64,000 nucleotides of DNA, from positions 39,899,393 to 39,963,392 of the forward strand of contig OX388350.1 of NCBI GenBank assembly GCA_947579665.1. The letters run 5' to 3'. A program made the translations under genes and the position numbers. This DNA is from Sympetrum striolatum. Lineage: Eukaryota > Arthropoda > Insecta > Odonata > Libellulidae. Below the pieces are notes generated by a model. That model was not told where the DNA came from, did no database searches, and saw only the letters and a program-made list of their open reading frames with translations. This document shows, one piece after another, positions 44,985-57,609 of this stretch (positions within the stretch are counted from its first letter, which is position 1; every line of letters starts with the position of its first letter).

Positions 44985-47900
44985 ATAAAAATGTAACAGG
45001 TTGGTTTAGGAAAACAGCGTCTTAGAAATGTTTAAGGTTCTCGGCAGGGAATTGTCAGAGAAGAGAAGGAAATTAAAACAGGCTAGGTTGTGTGTTCCAT
45101 ATAGCAGGCAGTAAATTATGTAAAGGTTTTAAATATCTAATCGAGACACAATGTTTTTAGGAAGACACAATTTTCAAATAAAACTTCGGCAGCAAAAACC
45201 TAAAATCGCAAAACACTATTTTTTAATAGAATGGAACAAGCTATCTGGATCGCTCTTTCAGTCCTTTCCCAAAAATCCAAAATACTTATAGAAGAAATGA
45301 GCTTCCGTAAGTAATGTTAAAGATTTGCCTTTAATAATATTAATAATATATATTAATTGGAAATGATTAACCTGTATTTCATTAACAGCCGTGTTCCAAA
45401 TTTTCATTCCTTACTATATAATCACTGTGTATATTAAATTGCAATATATAATTTAGTCTGATGTCCAGATTATAACTATAATTTAATCTGATATACTGAT
45501 AATTTAATTTTAATAGTAATTTTAGAATTTTACATTGTAATTTTAGATATAATAAAAATAAACTGTAATTAATAATTCCGGCGTAAATGTAAATAAATAA
45601 ATAAGTAATCTTTACTGTCAACTTATCTTTTCTCTAGTTTTCCTATTGTATATTGTAAATAATTTTCTGCCATCCTCATTTTGTTTATTTTTATACACTA
45701 TTAATTGTATAATGCTGCCACCAGACTTTAGTAAAACTGCGGCGGAATATGAGTAAATAAATAAATAAAATGGGCAGGACACGGCTGCCCATCCTGTTCG
45801 GTGCGATATTTCTGCGTCTCCCCATTTAGAGGCTTCCACAGATGTTGTTCTCCGCAGTTCTCCATATAGGAGAGCCGCGGGTGTCACACTTTCGCAAGCC
45901 GAGGATGAATTATTCTCATTTGCGATACTCCCGAGTGACATACGTCTCCAAGGGGAACGCAGTCGAGCGAGGAACCGAAGTCGTTGCGGCCATTACGTGT
46001 ATTCAATCGACCCAAGACTCGGATCCGACCAATGGTATGCATTGCGAATGAATGAACATCTGAGGAAACCTTAGCAACGATCCCTTAAACCTTTGGGAAT
46101 CATATTTGTGTCATGAACTTAACTGATTAACGGATGAGTTGATCTTTCTCCCTATCATAATAATAGTTACCTGATATATGTTCAATATGTCTATACTTAA
46201 CTGCAATATTGATATATTTCAATGATTTTGAGATACATGCAGTGGAAAATAATGACAATTAAAGCAGTTTTTGAAGCCATAGATGTTTGGAAACTTAGTT
46301 AATTATTCCAGAAAATGCTAACCGTTGCATATAAATAGTTTTATTTTGGAAACATTTATCGATTACGGACACAAATGTACAAAAATAATTTATTATTTAG
46401 AAACCAGAGTGATTTTATTTTAGCTTATATAGCATATTTCACTAAGCCGCCCTCAGGGATATATTTGTCCCGTATCTCCGATAGTGGGCTATGCATGTAA
46501 ATAAGAATGGAGTTGGCACCACAAGTTGTCTTTATTAACAGATTTCAGAAAAAAAAACTTTTTCTAAATCAAAGTGGTTTTCTTTGTTGTTTAAAGGATG
46601 AAAAATGCATAGTTGTGAATAGGAACTTTCAAATATTACATACAGCGATATAGAGACAGTCCCGTTTCCAATGGATTTATTTCATGGACTAATATCAATA
46701 ATTTCTCGATGAGATAGAAAATTGAAATTTACGGTTAGGAAGCGTCTATGAAATATAACTCATGGATACGTTTTTGCCAAAAGTGTGATATTTTCGACTA
46801 TGGACGACTCCAAAATACTTCCATAAGAAATGCACGGATCGTTCTTTTTTAACTTTAAAAGAATTCATTCCATTCCACAAACAAAACAGAAATATTAGTC
46901 CGACGATATCTAGACGAGTATCAAGTGAGAAAATATTAATAAAATATACATATATTAGTCGAGCAATAACGCTTTGTATTCTAAACTACGAGAATTTGCA
47001 GAAAAAACGAATCGCTTGATAAATTTTGTTACCACCAGCAGGTTTTCCAGGTTTGACAACCAATTACCCTGGCGACAACCCCTTCATACGGTAATAAGAA
47101 CTTTAGGGATCAATTTAAGTTATAAAACCATATAGTAGATAACTCCTATGCCTAGTAAATCCATAATTAGGTTATTGGTGCGATTTGGATAAGCCCATTA
47201 ATTTCCACGAGATATCCGAGGTCGCTTTCGAATTCTATTTGAATCCCATTCCTCAAAACTACCAACAGGTGGATGCATCGCCCTAAAAACTCCATAAGAT
47301 ACACAAGACGTGAATTCTCAGAATGAGCACCGATTCCTCCATTTCCGACGCGTACGAAAAGTGATTTCGGTCGACGTGATTGATGAGAAAAGCGGCAGAT
47401 AAGCCCCTAGAGAATGTTTCGCCTTCGATCCCCCGTTAGTAACCATGTTGTTTATCCTTTCCTCGGAATTGATTACTCAACGAAGCGCCGGAAGATGAAT
47501 CACCTAAAGAGGAGAGGGTTTGGCATTTTGGTGGATCGAACAACAGTTCAAGGAAAACATCGCTGGATTTAAAGAAGTTGTCGTAAGTCATAGAGAAAAT
47601 ACTAGGCGAAAACTCCCAAAGCTTAAAAAAGAAGCGGCTGTATGAGGGAGATGTAAGGAAGCCTTCACGTCCACATATTTACAGGTCAAATCACACGAAT
47701 GCAGTCACTATTGAGGTGAACGTCTGAATGAAGGACTTCAAATCAAGAAAAACAAGACTGCCAATCTTTCAATCAGTCTACTCAGTGGAATTTCGTTCTT
47801 TCACAAAAATAGCTTATTAGATCATTTAACGAACATTTAAATAATTTCAAGAAAATTAAGATTATTTTTATTTTTACCTTATAAAAATAAAAACAGATAA

Positions 47901-49310
47901 AACTGATACACTTCCACAAATTAAAATCAAAATACACGATCTGTTTTGGCAGATTCTGCCATCCTCGAGTATCGAAACCTGTTGTGTTTATTTGAATTTA
48001 ATTTGTGAGAGTTAGTCAGTTATATCTGCGTCTAATCTTTTGTGGATAAAATAAAAATTATCTTCGTTTTAAGATAAGTATCAACACAATTAAGCCGGAA
48101 CTAACTGATTATACTTTTAATTTACTTCATTTATTTATTTAATTTATACATTATATTTAAAATTTATTTACTTTTGGTAAAAAGGTTAAAACGATTACAA
48201 GATATTTCTAGACTTAAAACGTTTGCAAGATTCTAGGCGATAACGTTAGATTTTTCACTTATTCCATCGGAAATAAATTATTTTTATATTTTTCATGTAA
48301 TTTACAAATGGTATTGAAATAATTTAAAATAAAAAAATCTACAATTGCTTCACAAAATAACAAATGAAATCTGAAACGTAGCAAAGATAATTTAATCACT
48401 GAACGGCTGAAAACTTCCTTTACTTCTCTGCGTACAAACATGGATAATTACATTATTCTCATAAAGAGATTTAGTTGCGAATTTCCTGCAACAAAGTGGA
48501 TAGTAATTTTCTTCAATGATATCATTTCAGAACAATTAAACTCATAAAGAAGGAAACGCTTATTCACATAAATCAACAAGGAAATTTCCAAATTCTCGTC
48601 TTAGGACAGTCGTTCTTAACAGGGAAGTTCCGTTCAAAATATTGGCGCGTATAAGTTACTGTTTCTTATCTGAAGCGGTTTCTAGAGATAGACTCTTGCT
48701 GCCATCTCTGTGTTAACAGTGGAACAGCAAAATGGAATTTCTACCATCATTGGGAATGGTTTTTGATGCCCGCCAAAGTTGGATTTGAGGAAAATAAGGA
48801 AACACGTTTAAAGAATCGTAATCGGCCACCATAATATGTCCAAGAAAATCTATTTATGCTTCGGATTCAAGGGAGGAAAACGAGAGTATTAAATGCTATG
48901 ACCTAAAAAAGGTAAGGATAGCGATTTAACGGTAAGAAAATGCAAAGACTTGGGCCCGATGCTGGTTGGATTCTCATGCCCTTCTCCCGTGGGTAATCCA
49001 ATATTTTGGAGATGTAAGCAGGAGAACTGAGGTATTTTATACTTAAATACCACACAGAACTAGAAAGCTAGGAATGAAACATAGCAATAACCCTTCAAAT
49101 AACACAATACATAGGATTCGGAGAAGAGAATCTGTATAGTTAACACATAAATAAGTTCGTATCACTACAGCCGTGAGCGATACAGATTGTGAGACAATAT
49201 TTAATGACGTATATATTTTTTCCTATCCCAAAGAAAAAGTATAATTATTCCATTCATTAATGCAAAGCTGCGGGATCTGATCATTAAATGGATAATAACA
49301 ATTAAAATCT
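44985..49310. other. Stretch without recognisable gene
   Basis: Mostly AT-rich. Two (AATA)n tails, at 45593-45605 (after CCGGCGTAAATGT) and 45752-45770 (after GCGGCGGAATATGAG), look like 3' ends of non-LTR retrotransposons, but no coding remnant precedes them. GC-richer patches lie at 45770-46040 and 47200-47530. No gene seen. Confidence 0.5.
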
Positions 49311-49313
49311 TCC

Positions 49314-49520
49314 TTCCTGGGAGAGATAGAGACTAATCCATGTCATTAAATATTCCATAGACGAGTTTTTAGGAATAAGGCAAAAGAAAGGGCAAAAAGA
49401 AGTAATTATTTCGTGGGTTTAAATTAAAACCTTGGTCAGCATTTAGGAAAAAGTAAAATACCAGCGGAAAAACGATTATGAAGGTGTAAAAAAAACCTGC
49501 GAAACCTGACGGATCCAACT
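49314..49520 (+). repeat. Dispersed repeat D1, copy 3
   Basis: GGGAGAGATAGAGACTAATC at 49319-49338 and, about 145 bp later, GAAGGTGTAAAAAAAACCTG followed by CGAAACCTGACGGATCCAAC. Same order and orientation as 9487-9705 and 13374-13590. Confidence 0.55.
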
Positions 49521-49774
49521 AGAATTTAAAAGTAATTTAGAAAGAGTAGAATACAAAAATTAAAGTATAAGGTGCAAGTCTGAAATACGAACAATATGCG
49601 TGCTCTTTCATACAAAAATTATCGGTAAGAACAGATATTGACATTGATTTAGAATATCAGCATCAGAATAAAACAAAAGAGTAACACGAGTAGAGCAAAC
49701 GATAATGAAGCAATCGTAAAAGTCATGAGAAAGCTGAGAAATACTATATACACATATTTTTTCAATTTATATAC

Positions 49775-49850
49775 CAGATATGAAAGCGGTTCCGGGTTCG
49801 ATCCCTGGTGGGAGTCCATGTGCGAAATGACTTAAACTGCGGAAACATTT
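49775..49850 (+). mobile_element. tRNA-derived SINE, family S4 (copy 2)
   Basis: GGTTCCGGGTTCGATCCCTG (intact B box GGTTCGATCCC) followed by GGTGGGAGTCCATGTGCGAA and ATGACTTAAAC, matching 44325-44385. The A-box half is missing. Confidence 0.6.
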
Positions 49851-52145
49851 TTAAGAATAAAAATACTTCTTATACCAGAGGTAAAGACAATTTCTCAATC
49901 AAATATTATTAAGGTATACAGAAAATAGCAAAAATAATTTACAATTATACTTTACGACTGATATAACTTTATTTTGTATTCTTTTTTTGTAATACTATCT
50001 AATTTTTATTATAGTTCTTCTTTCTATATATGTGTAAAGTAATGCACGATTGTCAAATATTCCTTCCATCTCCTAATTCTCCAAAATAGAATAATATGTA
50101 TAAGAGAAAATGCCCGTAATAATGTAAATCATTATTAATACAAAAATAACAGTAAATATAGAGTGATGTTAATAAAGTGATGATAATAAAGATAAGCGAT
50201 TTTCGAAAGTCACATTACCCTGAAAAAATATTGGCACCCTCTCTCCAAGAATCCACTCATTCCGCTTCAATCAGAAACAGAAAAAATTAAACGCGTAAAT
50301 GAAAAAAACTGCACCGAGAATGATTAAGCACCGTCGAATGCGAGGCGCAATAAACTAAATCCATCGCCTTGCCGCAAAAAGAAAACGAGATAATGGTACC
50401 TGGGGGATTAAATTTCAAGGGCGCGAGCCGCTGATGGAAAATTTCCCTCGGTAACATAAAATTCCTCGGAATAATAATCCTTTACCCGATTCTTCCTCTA
50501 TATCGCCTCACCAGCGCCACTCCGTGGAGGGAGCCCTCACTAAGACAGCTCGAGCGGCTTTCGAAATAGTAGTAATAATGACTCGTGGAAACGTGACAAA
50601 AATAGATAGAGATCGGCCTCACAATTTCCACAAGCGGAGGGTAATGAGGTTTCATAAGGGGCATTATTATATATCGGTTGACCTACTCGGGAAATGCGTT
50701 TCAAAACTACGAGAGTCGTGTGATGCATATAAGGCGAGAAGGTATTTCGAGATATACACAACTAATTAACGACCGCTGATGTACAAGACTTTATCGCTAA
50801 TGGAAATAATTAACCTTTACGACACATGGCTTAATAATTTAATTTATCAAGATGGAGTTGAAGTTAAACTTAATCCATTGTATATTTCCCGCATAGACTT
50901 CTTGCAATATGTTTCCAAACATTTATTTTCAGAGAAGTATCAATAAAATAACTTGAAACATCAAATTATCTAAGGCATAAGAAACATAAAACCACAAAAA
51001 TTATTGTCAGAACTATCCGTCCTTATCTCCAACTGAAAATGGAATACATACGTCGAAACCTGAAGAACTTCTAAAAAATTGTCAACATCTCGGAGGATAT
51101 TAAATATTCACTGCTATTTAATCTTTTCTTTCGAGAAAATAAAATAATGTCCATACGACATTAAGCTTCCCAAAGTAAAGGATATTGACATGATTCTTGA
51201 CATAAAAGACTTTATCAATATTGACTATCTCTAACTAGAATGTAGTATTAATCTGTACTCGAATAACTAGAAGAACCATCATGAAAGCATTCAATTATCA
51301 ACATTTAGAGTATAATTTAACGCTTATTAGAAAGAATGATGAATATTAAAATTAAATTAACTAGTCAGAAATCGAACTGTCAATAGAAAAGTAATTACCG
51401 TACCAGAATTAATGAATCATGAATATTAAAATTAAATTAAAATCGAACTGTCAATAGAAAAGTAGTTACCGTACCAGAATCAATGAACAAACTCTCTAAC
51501 TTAACAGCATAAATGCGATTCTAAATCATTGGAAAGATTCTATACGAACATCGGGCGAATAACTTCAACCACTGAAATTATCATATCCTTTCAAAATTTT
51601 ACTTCCTTATACGGAAGCGAAAATGACCTTTATCAATGTCGATATTGAACTATTGGGATGCTATGGAATTAGAATTTACCGTATGCATCAAAATTGTGGT
51701 CTATGAAAAAGGAACCTTCATGACAGAAATACTGTCGCTTTGAACTAACGATAAAAATAAGGGTATGACTAATAGAAATAAAATTTGAGGATAGATGATA
51801 TTAATAGACTTCGAAGATGCAAGTAACGGGACTGCTAAAAGCGAAAAAGGTCCAAAGAAAACAAATACGGAAAAAGTAAGAGTATGCACAGAAAAAACTG
51901 TTTTGATTGCAAGATGACGTAAGAGAAGACCAAAACAATGAAGGTTATATAAGGAGATGGAAATGGAAGGGATACGGACGGAGGATAAATGCCATGAAGA
52001 TGATTAACAAAGATGAAAGAGGTCCTAATTAATTCTAAAGATCCTCATCCTAATCTGAAACCAAAAATATATTTCTCACAAAATTAAACTTAGAGTTTTA
52101 ATATCGCAGCTCTTATAAAGAGGATGTTGTTTTATCATAGATATG
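49850..52145. other. Stretch without recognisable gene
   Basis: AT-rich with a GC-richer patch at 50370-50620 (opposed frames of 60-81 codons, unsupported) and the 80-bp duplication at 51341-51487. Nothing else seen. Confidence 0.5.
51341..51487 (+). repeat. Two-copy tandem duplication of 80 bp
   Basis: 51341-51420 repeats at 51421-51487, starting GAATATTAAAATTAAATTAA. The second copy lacks the ~10 bp CTAGTCAGAA and has a few substitutions. A fairly recent local duplication. Confidence 0.85.
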
Positions 52146-52149
52146 GTAA

Positions 52150-52335
52150 ACATTGGTAATTTTGTGGTAAATTTTCAAACATCCGTTACGCAATTCCAAG
52201 AGACAATATTAACTCCAATTTTGGCATAGAGAAGGAAAGTGAATGCTTAATTCTCTGTGCCAAATTTAGTACTAATATAACTTCTGGAAATTGTGAAATG
52301 TTTGAATATAAATCATGAAATTAACAATTTTTACG
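52150..52335. repeat. ~185-bp imperfect foldback
   Basis: Left arm about 52150-52233 and right arm about 52251-52335 are reverse complements with small gaps over ~80 bp. Examples: TTTTGGCATAGAGAA pairs with TTCTCTGTGCCAAA, and CATCCGTTACGCAATTCCA aligns with TGGAAATTGTGAAATG. The loop is 17 nt. Size and shape fit a MITE or foldback transposon, or possibly a long hairpin RNA if transcribed. Confidence 0.65.
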
Positions 52336-52395
52336 CAACATTTCTTCTACACATTAGGTTTCATATTAAAGGAAAATTATTGACAACCATTATCC

Positions 52396-52490
52396 GTGCC
52401 GGATAGCTCAATAGATATAGCAAGTAGGAGATTCGGGTTCGAATCCTGGCCGGACAAACTTTTCCATATCTACTACTCCTTGGAAATAAT
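52396..52490 (+). mobile_element. tRNA-derived SINE head
   Basis: GCCGGATAGCTCAATAGATA (A box TAGCTCAATNG) and CGGGTTCGAATCCTGG (perfect B box) about 30 bp apart, then GCCGGACAAACTTTTCCATA. Both promoter boxes are intact but the acceptor arms do not pair and the anticodon region is shortened, so I call it a SINE head or tRNA relic. Its pol III boxes are among the best preserved of the isolated copies. Confidence 0.6.
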
Positions 52491-52689
52491 CTTCAATGGC
52501 TCTTTGTTCCGACTAATATATTGTGTTACTACGCATGCATTCTATTATTAAAATATATATTGTGCAAGTTACGAAGTGTTTTCCTGTCCCCGATATTCTA
52601 TCAAGTTAGGGTTCTAGACAATGATTATAACTCATTGTTCAACAGAATTTGGGTTTGCTCACAAGGTTGGAGTGTGGCTCAATAAATTT

Positions 52690-53180
52690 GAGACGCATTA
52701 GCGAAAGCTTCGTACAGCAGCTAAGTGCAGGCAACTCATTGATACTCTAGGAGGAGAGTTGCAAAAACCCACCAGTGGAACAGATGGCAGGAGGTGTAGT
52801 GCATCGCCACCGAGAGCGGAAATTTTCAGAATAACTGGCGGCGAAGGTCGGCGGAGAGATCCGTCAGCGCGAAGGACAACCACTTGCAGCCACGGGAAAT
52901 AGCGAGAGGGCTGCCGGGCGTGCCGAGGGGTGGCCACGGAAAGGTTCCAAATGTCACGCGCCAGAAATGAACGCCCGCCAGGCGCCTTCCGATGACTACA
53001 CCACAACATAACCATTGAGGAATTAGTCATCGCGGGAACCATATGCTACACATCGGTGTCGACGGAAGCGGGGGAGGATGTCAACCATCCAAATTATCGA
53101 TGCATCGAACTCGTACGGGGTAAATGAGAAAAACGACCTATCGAACCTTTTATGAATTGTCCTAGGGGGGTGGTTGGGTG
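52690..53180. other. GC/CpG-rich block without recognised gene
   Basis: Marked GC-rich block (for example GGCGGCGAAGGTCGGCGGAG near 52836) in AT-rich surroundings. Minus-strand frames of 114 codons (52698-53042) and 82 codons (53023-53271) follow from the composition and have no known domain. Could be a regulatory island or part of an unrecognised transcript. Confidence 0.35.
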
Positions 53181-53263
53181 ATAAAGCCCCCGGATACGCA
53201 AAAGTAAGATCTTTCTCATCTTTAAACCTTCTCCAGAGCCTTATAAGGAGCACCGCTTCTGGA

Positions 53264-53335
53264 GAACTCAATGGACTAGCTCATGCCTTCCTACATGAAG
53301 AACTCCATGGACTAGCTCATACCTTCCTTCATGAA
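53264..53335 (+). repeat. 36-bp tandem duplication, in phase with an open frame
   Basis: GAACTCAATGGACTAGCTCA starts the unit at 53264. The unit repeats at 53300 with few changes (period 36). In the plus-strand frame 53174-53476 (100 codons) this gives two 12-residue repeats, ELNGLAHAFLHE and ELHGLAHTFLHE. The frame has no other support, so the repeat is what is being annotated. Confidence 0.8.
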
Positions 53336-53479
53336 GAAATTGAGCTCTCGCTGATAAGCCAAGGAAATTATATATCGGACGGAAAAATATTTAAACACAG
53401 TTCGTGGATCAATAATTTTCATTTAATCAACCCTATTTTTATCTTAACTTTTTTCAATAAATGCCATATAAAGTAAAGT

Positions 53480-54374
53480 TATCAAGAGAGTATAAATATT
53501 ATTTTAATTTATAATGAGTACCATTGTAAATTATTAAATAATTAATATTGTAATTTATTTGATATTTAGTATTTTACATTACGTGATGTTATAAATCATG
53601 CGATATGAACCGTTGAAAATTATCAGCTACACCGTATATACACAGCTCTACTGTTTAATTTTGGTCAACAATTATATTGGTGTGCTTTTGCTTTAACTTT
53701 ATATAAACACTCATATAATTTGATTTTAACATGAAATGTAAAATTAGGCACTGTCTGATGACCCTTACTTGGCCCAGTAGGACCTAGATACTAAACATAT
53801 TCTTTAGAACTACTCATCTTCGTAAGATTTAACTAAATTTATTTAATTTATAACTAATTTTATGATCTACGTTTTTTGAAATGAACGTATGAAAGCCATA
53901 ATAAAAATATTGCACGAAAAAACTTCATTAATTAATCTTAATTAAACCACTTCCTGAGTGACAATATCAAACCGTCACTCAATCGTACCATACTTGGGCC
54001 AAAATCAACCGATGATAATTCTACTTATTTAAAATACTTCTTACTTTATAAAATATTACATATTTGTGACTGAAATATTGAAGGATGTCTCATACCCCCC
54101 ACCATGAACTAACGATAGCTCCTGGAAGAGAATGAAGCTTACAAAGCAGGATGGGGAGTTGGGTTGTTTGTTATTGCTTTTCTCACCAGGAGTACTATTA
54201 GTGATACAAGTGTAATATAATAACTCACTAAAACTTTGCATGGTGTTAAGGAGTAAACAGGAGGAATGCCTTTAAATAGAATCATTCATACCCCATTTTA
54301 CGTATATTAAGCAATAACAAGCAGTAATCAAGATACAGGGAAAAGTATACGAACGACGCATTTCTGTCTAATGT

Positions 54375-54448
<74 letters not shown>

Positions 54449-57005
54449 AAATTCTATTTACCAAGATGTGATAGCAGGAATACTGCAATGTATACATGTT
54501 GAATGAAATGGTTGACCTAAATTAATGCTACACGACCTCAATGAGATGAAACCAAGATGCTTAGGTAATCCAGTACATCCTCAGATACTTACATCACGTG
54601 ATGCATCAACTTATTAAATCATACGACACACCAGAATGAACATCGACCAATCGAAAGTTCTGCTCAACGAATCCTTTAACTTAAATGTCAACCTCGCTAT
54701 CGTAAGCCTTCGAGGGGCGTTTCAGCATCTCTGCCTGGGAAAAATTGCGAAATTATAAACTTAAGTGCATGCGGAAGTGAGCGAGAAGATTTTCCTTTTA
54801 CATTAAATTCCTTGAGAGGTGGGAGTTATACAGCTATAGTCGGTAACGATGACTAATTCAGATACATTCGAGATGCTATCTAATTCCTGACCTCCTTGAA
54901 AAATAAATAATACAATATTACGGATTAGGAGTGCATAACTTGATCATTTATGCTAATGATTCTATTCCAATTTATTGGGAACGTCAAACTGCAATCTGAT
55001 CTTTATAAAAGATATTTATTTATATTTATAAAACATCTTTCTGACGATATAAATATTTCATTTGAGCTTTAGCGAAAGCACTCAGCTGTGAAAGATTTAA
55101 CATTTTAACTAATTGCGCGCATACCCACATAAAATATGAATGCGTAGGTACGATATCATTAATCTCTTAGACAAACGTAAATAACACAAAACAGTACACA
55201 GCGTAAGAATTGTTTGAAATAGCATGTAAATTAGTTTGAACATAACTTTGAAAGGTCACACACTATCCTATTCAGCCCAAACGTCTAAAATATACTAATA
55301 TCTATTTGGAAATACATGAGGTACGAAAGAAGAAGAAATAAATATCCTTCAGATTTATGTTTCTATAATATCTGCTTTTTTTCATTTATTTTAATATATT
55401 AATTCTTCTCGATTTATAATGACCTTCAAGCTTTTCACTTCGATTGTGTGAAATGGATTATACCTCTTTTCTGATTTACTTTAGAATTTTTACTTTCCGT
55501 TAAGACTTTTCTTGATTTTGTGCAATTCCTACTACGTCGTAACCCATAAAATTCTTTTCTTGAAAACACTGAGCACGAACTATCATATTTTGAAGGTTGA
55601 CATAAGGACAGAGATACAAATTTTACTAAAAATCGTATTTGTTATAGTTTAAATAAGGAGTAAGAATCATTATTCATTTAGTTTTTAATTAATTTATAGT
55701 TTATTTAATTTTTAATTATTTTCATTAGTTGGTATTTGCATATATTCTGTTGTTAACCTAAATATTTGCATCCGATGATGAAGCTTCGCTACGTATCCAG
55801 GGTCGAGTTTATTTTATTGTATGATATTGTGTCTTGTCATGAGGTATACGCTAAAATATTACTACTATTGAATTCAAGATTCAAACCAGATATGATTTTG
55901 ATTATTGCAGTAGTATGACTCGCTATAATCCTCGGGAAAAAAATTAAATTTTCGTTTTCCCTTAATGACTCGATTTACGACATGAAACATCGTTTAATGA
56001 AACTGCCCGACAGATTTATGGCAGAATGATAATCCTTGATCTTTCGAAAATACACGAGTGAACAAAAACCACTCATTTCGTACATCGCCCGTGCAGTAAA
56101 ACCGAACGTAGGACTGTTCTAGAAAAGATTTTCCGTTCGGTTGATTCTCATTCGTCCTCCAGCATTTGCTTACGGAAGCTTTCAACTTCTGATAAGTATC
56201 CCGTTCCATCACACTTTTCCGGACTCATCATTTTGATTCAGTAACTTCGTACCACTGGACAAGGATTCTCAGAAACTGAACAATAGGCTTTTCTACAACT
56301 CCAATCTATGTCATAAATTATCGTCAAGCAATAAGTTTTCTCTGTACTTTGAGTTAAGCCTCCATTATATACAGAAAAAGTGCTGTTCGATAAGAATGTA
56401 TAGGCTATTCCGCAAAAAAAATCAAACAAAATAAAAACATTATTTTTACTTTGAAAATGTTTACATTTTGGTACAAGCACGATAACCCTTTATAAGTGAA
56501 TTTGTAGCGTAACAATATTTTTTTATGCTATGAATATTTAAAATTTCTGAATTTACACGAAATCCGGATAATTTCTTCAGTTTACCTTTAATTTCGTAAG
56601 TTAACTTTGGAAAAAAAATATCGAAGTATAGAAACTCATTTCTTCATCTGTTAACATAGACTGAATGCGTCGTAGCATATATTTTCATTTAACTCACAAA
56701 TATTAACAAAAATGCCTTGCAAGTGTTACCCACATTATTAAAATTTTAAATTAACTGTTTAATTCAACATTTTCCCGTTTGACCACTTCTTCACTGGAAT
56801 TTGAAAAACATCAACTGAATTATCAGTAATATTCAAGTAAAAATAATATTTGTCTAACGTAAAATCTCAACCCTACCTCTAATTCTACAACGTCGTACTA
56901 GGGCATGAGACATTAAGTTCTAATCATTTTGCAGAAACGAGTTGATAAAACGGTATTGGTCATTGTAATTTACGTCATCTTAAAGTTAAAATGATTATTT
57001 AGACA
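53480..57005. other. Stretch without recognisable gene
   Basis: AT-rich throughout, interrupted only by the (AT)n tract listed separately. Minus-strand frames of 60-80 codons near 55994-56480 lack motifs. No RNA gene recognised. Confidence 0.55.
54379..54444. repeat. (AT)33 microsatellite
   Basis: Sixty-six bases of uninterrupted AT dinucleotides. Self-complementary, so cruciform-prone and likely length-polymorphic. The 71-codon minus-strand frame across it (poly Tyr-Ile) is an artefact. Confidence 0.97.
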
Positions 57006-57013
57006 GTTACTAA

Positions 57014-57077
57014 CATGGATACGTCAAGACTAATTCCATTTTAGACACTCCCATGGATACGTCAAGACTGATTCCAT
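57014..57077 (+). repeat. 26-bp direct repeat, 38-bp period
   Basis: CATGGATACGTCAAGACTNA at 57014 and again at 57052, followed by TTCCAT in both copies. A local two-copy duplication. Confidence 0.8.
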
Positions 57078-57276
57078 CATCAGCTAAGAGGATTATGACT
57101 CGTTACTCAAATCTGATGTTAAACTTCAAGATCCAAGCATACGCAAGAAACAGAAACAGAAAGGTCTAATTTTCCCATTGTCGTGCCAATCCTAACACAG
57201 GACGTTAAAAATCTATTTACGTTGAACTTCCGACAAAAACTACGTTAACCACAGTAATCAACACCATTTGGTAACC

Positions 57277-57383
57277 AACGCATTCGCTAAGATCATTTGA
57301 ATTTACTTCCGCTAACTTTGATCCGGAGAACTAACGCATTCGCCAAGATTATTCAAATTTCCTTCCGCTAATTTTGCTCTGGA
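57277..57383 (+). repeat. ~51-bp direct repeat, 56-bp period
   Basis: AACGCATTCGCTAAGAT... at 57277 and AACGCATTCGCCAAGAT... at 57333. Both continue through TTCCGCTAA to a (T)CNGGA end, with about one change in eight. A diverged local duplication. Confidence 0.75.
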
Positions 57384-57547
57384 GGCGTCCAAAATCTACG
57401 AATCTCTCTGTATCCTCTCTTACTTTCGGCGCTGTGCAAACGGAGCTTAACGGAGTTATAAAAAATAAAGCGAATGTTACCTTAATGGTCCGTGAGGAAA
57501 TAATCGCTGCCAAATTTCGCTTTTATCCCAGTTTCCTCTTTCTTCAG

Positions 57548-57601
57548 AGTTGGAAAAGAGGATTATGAAAAAAAACCGGCCAGAGGTTAAATTGGTGCTA
57601 G
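57548..57601 (+). other. Candidate 54-nt cassette exon (plus strand)
   Basis: A strong acceptor (TCCCAGTTTCCTCTTTCTTCAG, ending 57547) and a strong donor (TAG|GTAAGTAGG, 57602 on) enclose 54 nt, a multiple of three. One phase is open through 17 codons, basic and lacking stops; the other two phases contain stops. No homology known to me and no partner exon located, so this may well be coincidental. Confidence 0.2.
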
Positions 57602-57609
57602 GTAAGTAG

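Noticed and set aside
52396..52460. Functional tRNA gene
   Set aside because: A and B boxes are present, but acceptor arms do not pair and the anticodon arm region is too short; fits a SINE head. The same reasoning applies to the other tRNA-like spots (7.5, 10.2, 11.9, 13.2, 19.8, 28.7, 29.6, 29.8, 44.3, 44.9 and 49.8 kb).
54282..54497. 71-codon minus-strand frame rich in Tyr-Ile
   Set aside because: Product of the (AT)n microsatellite.
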